In this document: positions 1 through 3,088 of the stretch, piece by piece
Numbering within the stretch: the first letter of the stretch is position 1
How the letters are laid out: every line of letters starts with the position of its first letter
Origin: Desulfotomaculum sp.
GTDB taxonomy: Bacteria; Bacillota; Desulfotomaculia; Desulfotomaculales; Nap2-2B
Length of the DNA: 5,509 nt
Assembly: GCA_003445555.1 (NCBI GenBank)
Contig: DMDI01000052.1
Coordinates: 1 to 5,509, forward strand
Direction: 5' to 3'
Program-made: the position numbers and the translations under genes
The notes under the pieces: generated by a model
The model's database searches: none
The model's input: only the letters and a program-made list of their open reading frames with translations
Told to the model about the DNA's origin: nothing

Positions 1-2
1 TT

Positions 3-41
3 CCCGAGGTTTGAAGCTAATTAACTCCGGGGGTTAAATAG
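3..41 (+). repeat. Interspersed GC-rich repeat, copy 1 (two-part unit)
   Basis: The unit has part A, cccgaggtttgaagcta (3-19), a 3-nt linker, and part B, aactccgggggttaaatag (23-41). The same two parts occur inverted at 614-652 with one difference in the linker (att here, atc there), and part B alone recurs near 519-538. Part B is itself an imperfect palindrome (aac...gtt around a G run). The repeat lies upstream of the promoter of the 153-467 gene. It encodes nothing visible. It may belong to a genome-wide repeat family or be half of a decayed hairpin element. Confidence 0.75.
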
Positions 42-57
42 GCATCTTGGAATAAAT

Positions 58-97
58 TTCCCAGCCTAAAGGTTTGTGGTTTTCGGCTTTCTGGGAA
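58..97. repeat. Inverted repeat upstream of promoter
   Basis: The arms ttcccag (58-64) and ctgggaa (91-97) are exact reverse complements, and cc/gg at 65-66 and 85-86 could extend the stem past a ttt bulge. The loop is long and no T run follows directly, so this is a poor terminator. It ends 18 bp before the -35 box and could be an operator or a chance structure. The motif ggaataaa flanks it on the left (49-56) and overlaps its right arm (94-101). Confidence 0.3.
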
Positions 98-115
98 TAA
101 AATGGGTAAACTTTT

Positions 116-144
116 TTGACAGCCTTGGGGAGCTTTGGTAAAAT
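116..144 (+). promoter_or_regulatory. Sigma70-type promoter with extended -10, predicted leaderless start
   Basis: A perfect TTGACA (-35) at 116-121, a 17-bp spacer and TAAAAT (-10) at 139-144 are preceded by the extended -10 signature TGG at 136-138. Counting from the -10 box puts +1 near position 151, only 2 nt before the ATG at 153. The predicted transcript is therefore essentially leaderless. This rules out the in-frame TTG at 135, which lies inside the promoter, as a start for this transcript. Confidence 0.8.
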
Positions 145-152
145 TTTATCAA

Positions 153-467
153 ATGGTTGAAAAAGAAAAAGATGCCCGGAGTCCTTACCAGCTTTCGGTT
201 GGAGAATTAACTTGTCCTGTTAAAGATAAAGAGGTCTGGTTTGAACAGTTAGTTGCTCGTCAACAGGAGGGGGTTAAAGCGGGGATTCGTCCGCAAAACC
301 CGAGGGGTCTTAGTTTTGAACTAAGAAGGAGATGGTTAAATGATGTTTGGAATTTTTATCTTTCCAGAGATTCGTTTTCGGAAGAAGAGAGGCGAATTAT
401 AAAAGGAACCACCGAGCCCGGGAGGGAAAAACATACTGGTTCAAGCCGTTATTCTGGCCAGTCTTAG
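153..467 (+). CDS. Hypothetical protein, 104 residues, leaderless start
   Basis: I do not recognise this protein. It is 104 residues, charged and soluble-looking, with no signal peptide or membrane segment. The N-terminal half is rich in Lys, Glu and Gln, with a central stretch around FELRRRWLNDVWNFYLSRD (about residues 55-73) that looks helical and amphipathic. The C-terminal tail after about residue 85 is polar and probably disordered (TEPGREKHTGSSRYSGQS). ATG 153 was chosen over the upstream in-frame TTG at 135 because a strong promoter covers 116-144 and predicts a start site at 151. The only SD-like run (ggggag, 127-132) lies upstream of that start site. The gene stands alone, between repeat copies, and a hairpin with a T run about 130 nt downstream could end its transcript. 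It is likely a real gene given the promoter, but could be a recently arisen or decaying reading frame. Confidence 0.6.
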   Translation: MVEKEKDARSPYQLSVGELTCPVKDKEVWFEQLVARQQEGVKAGIRPQNPRGLSFELRRRWLNDVWNFYLSRDSFSEEERRIIKGTTEPGREKHTGSSRYSGQS

Positions 468-513
468 TAAAGATTCTCCGCTTATTATAAATTCGGATTG
501 ACAACTCTGCCCA

Positions 514-540
514 TAATCAACTCCGGGGGGTTAAATAGGC
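514..540 (+). repeat. Interspersed GC-rich repeat, copy 2 (part B only)
   Basis: It matches part B of copy 1, including the shared end ttaaataggc, but has six G instead of five in the central run. The preceding taatc matches the inverted copy at 614-652 rather than copy 1. Part A is missing here. The differing G run is what replication slippage or independent decay would leave. Confidence 0.7.
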
Positions 541-554
541 ACGCTAATCGTAGC

Positions 555-567
555 CGTCATTTTGACG
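555..567. repeat. Small hairpin next to palindrome
   Basis: The arms cgtca (555-559) and tgacg (563-567) enclose a 3-nt loop. It abuts the palindrome at 569-584, so 555-584 could form two stacked stem-loops in single-stranded DNA or RNA. The left part belongs to an 18-nt string (548-565) that recurs inside the methyltransferase gene at 4479-4496. Confidence 0.45.
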
Positions 568-568
568 A

Positions 569-584
569 TCCGCCAGCTGGCGGA
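569..584. repeat. Perfect 16-bp palindrome, copy 1
   Basis: tccgccagctggcgga is its own reverse complement. Together with the preceding ga it matches the copy at 705-722 over 18 nt. No T run follows on either strand, so it is not a standard intrinsic terminator. GC-rich palindromes of this type are, to my recollection, frequent between genes in Parcubacteria-like genomes; that needs a genome count. Confidence 0.8.
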
Positions 585-598
585 CAGAATCATGTTCT

Positions 599-658
599 TC
601 CCGGGGTTTGAAGCTATTTAACCCCCGGAGTTGATTAGCTTCAAACCTCGGGATTTTT
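599..658 (+). terminator. Large hairpin followed by T5; inverted copy 3 of the repeat
   Basis: The arms at 599-616 and 636-653 pair over 18 bp with a single G-U (part A in inverted orientation on both sides). They enclose a 19-nt loop that contains part B (614-632 on the minus strand) and can itself form a weak inner stem. Five T follow directly (654-658). On the plus strand this has the layout of an intrinsic terminator for the 153-467 transcript. On the minus strand no T run follows, so it should act in one direction. The stem is longer than usual, so it may equally be a repeat element that also ends transcription. Confidence 0.6.
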
Positions 659-705
659 CGAGCGGAATAAATTTTTTTAAAGCTTAAAGTTGTTTTTCAG
701 ATTTG

Positions 706-723
706 ATCCGCCAGCTGGCGGAT
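706..723. repeat. Perfect 18-bp palindrome, copy 2
   Basis: atccgccagctggcggat is its own reverse complement over all 18 bases and shares gatccgccagctggcgga with the copy at 567-584. It lies 55 bp beyond the stop of the minus-strand 779-1150 gene. It could form a short hairpin at the end of that transcript, but no T run follows on that strand. Confidence 0.8.
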
Positions 724-733
724 TGAGTTGTAG

Positions 734-761
734 TTTTGCGTTTTGCGATTTGAGATTTGAG
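734..761. repeat. Two tandem heptamer pairs
   Basis: ttttgcg occurs twice in tandem (734-740, 741-747), followed directly by atttgag twice in tandem (748-754, 755-761). The AT-rich style resembles the DNA at the HsdM-HsdS junction near 4244-4273, which contains atttgagttttg. They may be slippage products or part of a spacer repeat family. Confidence 0.6.
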
Positions 762-778
762 TTTATTTTGCCATCGGC

Positions 779-1150
779 TTATTTTTCAACCGGTTTTTCC
801 CGACGGCGAGGGCGATAAAAGAGGGTGAACGAGAGAGAATTATTTTTAAAAGAAAAATTGGCGATCTTAAGGCTTTTGAAAAAGCGAACCGTTTCCTTGA
901 TTTCCCAAAGAATTTCCTTGATTGTCTTGATGAATGTTTTTGTTACCGTGATTAACAAATATATAGATAAATATGCCATGAGAATGGAAGAGGCGATTAT
1001 CAAAGGAGTGAGAATTACCTCTCTGATTGGTGATGGTAAAAAAGCGAGAAGCAGAAAGGTAGCGACTAAATAAGAAGGGATTTTGAGGCTTTTTGGTAGT
1101 TCTCGCCAATGCTTAACGATTTTTTCCCACTCTTTCTTTATCTCCTCCAT
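779..1150 (-). CDS. Small membrane protein of unknown function, 123 residues
   Basis: I do not recognise a family. The chain starts with a charged amphipathic helix (about residues 1-23, rich in Lys, Glu and Trp). It continues with a hydrophobic stretch around 24-39, then a longer one around 42-70 after a short PSP turn, which suggests two membrane passes or a hairpin. A charged helix follows (about 71-93), then a polar and aromatic segment, then a very basic tail (RPRRREKPVEK). The basic end probably faces the cytoplasm. No signal-peptide cleavage site is evident. ATG 1150 has no SD upstream; the GGAGGAG that follows the ATG is coding sequence. The opposite strand is also open over part of this stretch, but its translation has no coherent pattern. 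The gene stands alone, convergent with the 153-467 gene. It is probably real, on the strength of the hydrophobic pattern. Confidence 0.6.
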   Translation of the reverse strand: MEEIKKEWEKIVKHWRELPKSLKIPSYLVATFLLLAFLPSPIREVILTPLIIASSILMAYLSIYLLITVTKTFIKTIKEILWEIKETVRFFKSLKIANFSFKNNSLSFTLFYRPRRREKPVEK

Positions 1151-1369
1151 TTTGGTTTTTAAGCAATAATTTTCTTGAAATTTAAGCCCCCCTTTGGCGG
1201 TTTTTTAAAGAAAGCAAGCAATTTTCCCGATGCGCCAAGTTTTAACCGCGTCCTCCATGTGGCATATGGCCAGTACAGACGGGGTGTGGGCTTTAGCTTC
1301 CGCCTGCTGGAAACTCGAGAGCGTTTTTTCGGACAGCGACGGGACAATTGGGCGGCGGGTGGGGTTAGT
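1151..1369. other. Unassigned spacer with a GC-rich block open on both strands
   Basis: The left 70 bp are AT-rich and hold the presumed 5' region of the minus-strand membrane protein gene, with a degenerate hairpin (cccccc ttt ggcgg, then six T on the plus strand, 1186-1206). From about 1221 to 1370 the GC share is about 57% by hand count, clearly above the genes around it. Both strands are open: a minus-strand frame of 62 codons (1159-1347) and a plus-strand frame running 1163-1390. Neither has an SD, a recognised motif or a match I can name. The plus-strand frame ends in a segment with YRRGVGFSFRLL. It may be a gene remnant, a structured RNA or an acquired fragment; I cannot choose between these. 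Confidence 0.4.
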
Positions 1370-1783
1370 TCAATAATTTTTCAATTGTAATCCATCAATT
1401 CTTTGAAAATGACTATCATTACTGACAAGAATTGCTTCGTTCGTTTTCGCGGTCGCACCGATAAGTAAATCATCAATACCAAGTTTGGGTAATCTGTTTT
1501 GATCAATTTTTTTCTCTATCTCGCTTGCTTCTTCTGCTTCTCTCTCACCGAACGGCAACACTTCTAACTTCCGCCTTAATTCGCTAAAAGCTCGTATCTT
1601 GTCTTGATCTTGTTCTTTACCTCTTAAAATTTCAAAAAGAGCCACTGAAGTAATGGCTGTTATAGCGAGAGGAGCATTTTTAATTTCTTCATAAACCAAA
1701 ATGGCATTATCCATGCCATTCAATAGGTCTATAATGAAATTAGCGTCCAAACAATATATGGTGTTTCCTTGTAAAGTCATCAT
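1370..1783 (-). CDS. vapC: VapC-type PIN-domain ribonuclease toxin
   Basis: VapC toxins are Mg2+-dependent endoribonucleases that cleave tRNA or rRNA and stop growth when their antitoxin is lost. This 137-residue protein is the usual size. It shows the PIN acidic set in order: D13 in the opening strand (YCLDANFIIDLL), E51 (ALFEILRG), D105 with neighbour D104 (IDDLLIGATA), and D123 near the end (VSNDSHF). All are spaced as in active enzymes, so the toxin looks intact. The start is ATG 1783 or the adjoining ATG 1780. Either is needed because the first PIN strand begins at residue 9, so the 41-44 nt overlap with the gene before it (1740-2057) is real. No SD is visible, so translation is probably coupled to that upstream gene. 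The family call is firm; the RNA target cannot be read from sequence. Confidence 0.92.
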   Translation of the reverse strand: MMTLQGNTIYCLDANFIIDLLNGMDNAILVYEEIKNAPLAITAITSVALFEILRGKEQDQDKIRAFSELRRKLEVLPFGEREAEEASEIEKKIDQNRLPKLGIDDLLIGATAKTNEAILVSNDSHFQRIDGLQLKNY

Positions 1784-2057
1784 TGAAACGTTTCTTGAAC
1801 AAATTAAGTTCTTCTCTTATTTTCCGTGCCTCGTCATCAGTTAGTATGCCAATAAATCCTTCACGATAAGTTTCTGGGTAAACAGGCAGAGCGGGGCGGG
1901 GATATTTTATCCGCCAAAACGGCCAAATACTTGCGCTTGAAGTATTTTCAAGCTCTAGAGAAATATCAGTATCAGATGGAGATGATAAATTTCCCGGCAA
2001 TACATCTGCGGGCATTGTTGTTGTATATGTTCCAGGTGTTAAAGTCATACTGCTCAT
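1740..2057 (-). CDS. Candidate antitoxin of the VapC toxin, non-standard N-terminus
   Basis: The protein has 105 residues. The C-terminal third (about 66-95, GFIGILTDDEARKIREELNLFKKRF) is a charged helix of the kind that VapB-like antitoxins lay across the PIN active site, and the gene lies directly before vapC with a 44-nt overlap. This supports the antitoxin role by context. The N-terminal 60 residues are unusual: Thr/Ser/Pro-rich (MTLTPGTYTTTMPADVLPG), then a beta-like stretch with WPFWRIKYP (45-53). I see no ribbon-helix-helix, AbrB or Phd/YefM DNA-binding domain, so autoregulation by this protein is doubtful. The start ATG 2057 follows the stop of the protease gene after a single base (TAATATG), with no SD, which suggests coupled translation. 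A second ATG at 2048 (residue 4) is possible. Alternatively it is a partner or substrate of the protease rather than a true antitoxin. Confidence 0.65.
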   Translation of the reverse strand: MSSMTLTPGTYTTTMPADVLPGNLSSPSDTDISLELENTSSASIWPFWRIKYPRPALPVYPETYREGFIGILTDDEARKIREELNLFKKRFNDDFTRKHHILFGR

Positions 2058-2058
2058 A

Positions 2059-3036
2059 TTAGTTTTTCTTTATCCACGACTGCGATTCAAAATTGATATC
2101 AATCGCGGGCTGATTATTTCTAATATCCTTTTTTACTTTACCTGAAAAAGTGAACTGATACGATGAATCGGTTGTTTCAAGATACGCTCCATTTCTGTCA
2201 ATATCGGCCATATCTTTTCCAGCCAGTAATTCGTTCGGGTGAAACGGCTGGCCGAGCTTCATTTCCATAGCATACACTTCATACAATTCTCGCATAACGT
2301 TATCAAGTCCGCCCTGCGCTTTTTCTATTTTCAAACCAAGTTCAGCGGCTTCGTCGCGGTCAATTGGATAAGCGTGAATGGTAATATCACCTGTTATTTC
2401 CTTGACGATTTTTTTTATTTTTTCGCTGTCTTTTTCTTTGTCCATGTGCAACCACAAAAGCCGTTCGGTTAATAGATGCGCCATGCGGTAAGCGCGGTAA
2501 GCGTTGCCAATTGAAAGCGGGTGTAATTTTTCCACCAAAAGTTTATACACGTCAATCATCTGCTCACTTTTCACATCCGCTTTTTCTTTAGCAAAAAGCA
2601 GATATGAATTAAGGTCTTCAACGCTTACTTCAAGATTCTGCTGGGGATTAGCTGGATTCTGCGGATTGAAAGGGTGTCCGGTGGTCGGATCAACCGGCGT
2701 AAGCTCGCCGAGTTTTCCCATTACGATAGTGTCAGCGCCAAGACAAATAAGCGTTCCAGCGCTGTGCGCCTTATATGGCACAAGCACCTCAAATTCGTCG
2801 CAATGATTGCGGATTAGTTTTACAATCCGAATCGGCGCGAGCATATCGCCGCCGCTTGTGTACAAAAACAAACTGATTTTTTTAACTTTGCCAATACTGT
2901 CAAGCAGATTGCCGAGAAGCGGAACGATGTCGCCCGCAATTTTTGTGGCAAAAGGCGGCCTATCGCCAGTGACGTAGGAAATAACACGCGAATTGCGCTC
3001 GGTTTCAAGTTTTTTGATTAGATCGGTTCGTGTCAT
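2059..3036 (-). CDS. SDH-family Clp-fold serine protease (formerly DUF114)
   Basis: This 325-residue protein matches the serine dehydrogenase proteinase family, a distant relative of ClpP and SppA. Visible landmarks are the oxyanion-strand motif YTSGGD (59-64), the nucleophile motif HSAGT with S92, the ELTPVDPTTG segment (111-120, D116), and the HPLSIGNAYR helix start (172-181, H172). The family is described with a Ser-Asp-His triad in that order, so S92, D116 and H172 are the likely set; this assignment is inferred from position. The N-terminal membrane helix of some archaeal members is absent, so it is probably cytosolic. The last 60 residues (about 265-325), containing LAGKDMADIDRNGAYLE and a beta-rich end, may bind substrate or mediate assembly. 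ATG 3036 follows a TATAAT box by 18 nt and has no SD. It is the first gene of an apparent three-gene operon with the candidate antitoxin and VapC, and follows the methyltransferase gene by 52 bp. Its substrate is unknown. Confidence 0.88.
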   Translation of the reverse strand: MTRTDLIKKLETERNSRVISYVTGDRPPFATKIAGDIVPLLGNLLDSIGKVKKISLFLYTSGGDMLAPIRIVKLIRNHCDEFEVLVPYKAHSAGTLICLGADTIVMGKLGELTPVDPTTGHPFNPQNPANPQQNLEVSVEDLNSYLLFAKEKADVKSEQMIDVYKLLVEKLHPLSIGNAYRAYRMAHLLTERLLWLHMDKEKDSEKIKKIVKEITGDITIHAYPIDRDEAAELGLKIEKAQGGLDNVMRELYEVYAMEMKLGQPFHPNELLAGKDMADIDRNGAYLETTDSSYQFTFSGKVKKDIRNNQPAIDINFESQSWIKKN

Positions 3037-3054
3037 AGTTTTGTTTGGTTGCTT

Positions 3055-3060
3055 ATTATA
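3055..3060 (-). promoter_or_regulatory. Consensus -10 box (TATAAT) before the protease operon
   Basis: On the minus strand TATAAT occupies 3060-3055. Counting from it puts +1 near 3048, giving a leader of about 11-12 nt before ATG 3036, too short for a normal SD. The best -35 candidate, TTGCAA at 3086-3081, is 20 bp away, which is too long, so the promoter would be weak or helped by a factor. No terminator is visible between the methyltransferase stop (3089) and this box, so read-through from the upstream gene is also possible. Confidence 0.5.
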
Positions 3061-3088
3061 CTATCAACTTTTACAATATTTTGCAATG

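Larger units (their letters stand above)
468..778. other. Gene-free, repeat-dense spacer
   Basis: No convincing reading frame is present. In order it holds the second repeat copy (514-540), a small hairpin (555-567), a 16-bp perfect palindrome (569-584), the large hairpin with T5 (599-658), an AT-rich stretch (654-700), an 18-bp perfect palindrome (706-723) and two pairs of tandem heptamers (734-761). It lies between convergent genes (153-467 plus strand, 779-1150 minus strand), where terminators and repeats are expected to collect. Confidence 0.8.

Noticed and set aside
135..152. Upstream TTG start for the 104-residue protein
   Set aside because: The TTG lies inside the promoter (-10 at 139-144), before the predicted transcript start at 151, and the SD-like ggggag is only two bases away from it.
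498..517. TTGACA at 498-503 as a second promoter
   Set aside because: The only -10-like sequence nearby (cataat, 512-517) is 8 bp away, and the position at normal spacing falls on ctccgg.
3..653. Repeat copies considered as a CRISPR array
   Set aside because: There are only three copies, unevenly spaced, of different lengths and in mixed orientation, with no regular spacers and no cas genes.
825..1073. Plus-strand open frame opposite the membrane protein gene
   Set aside because: It has no promoter, SD or coherent domain pattern, while the minus-strand reading gives a clear amphipathic and hydrophobic layout.
1310..1330. T run at 1324-1329 as a plus-strand terminator
   Set aside because: The preceding sequence gives only a weak 4-bp stem, and no plus-strand gene ends there.
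1221..1370. GC-rich block as a tRNA, SRP RNA or similar known RNA
   Set aside because: No T-loop consensus, cloverleaf or known conserved RNA core could be found by eye on either strand.
2239..2806. Plus-strand open frames opposite the protease gene
   Set aside because: The minus strand carries a recognised family with its active-site motifs over its whole length; the plus frames are its shadows.
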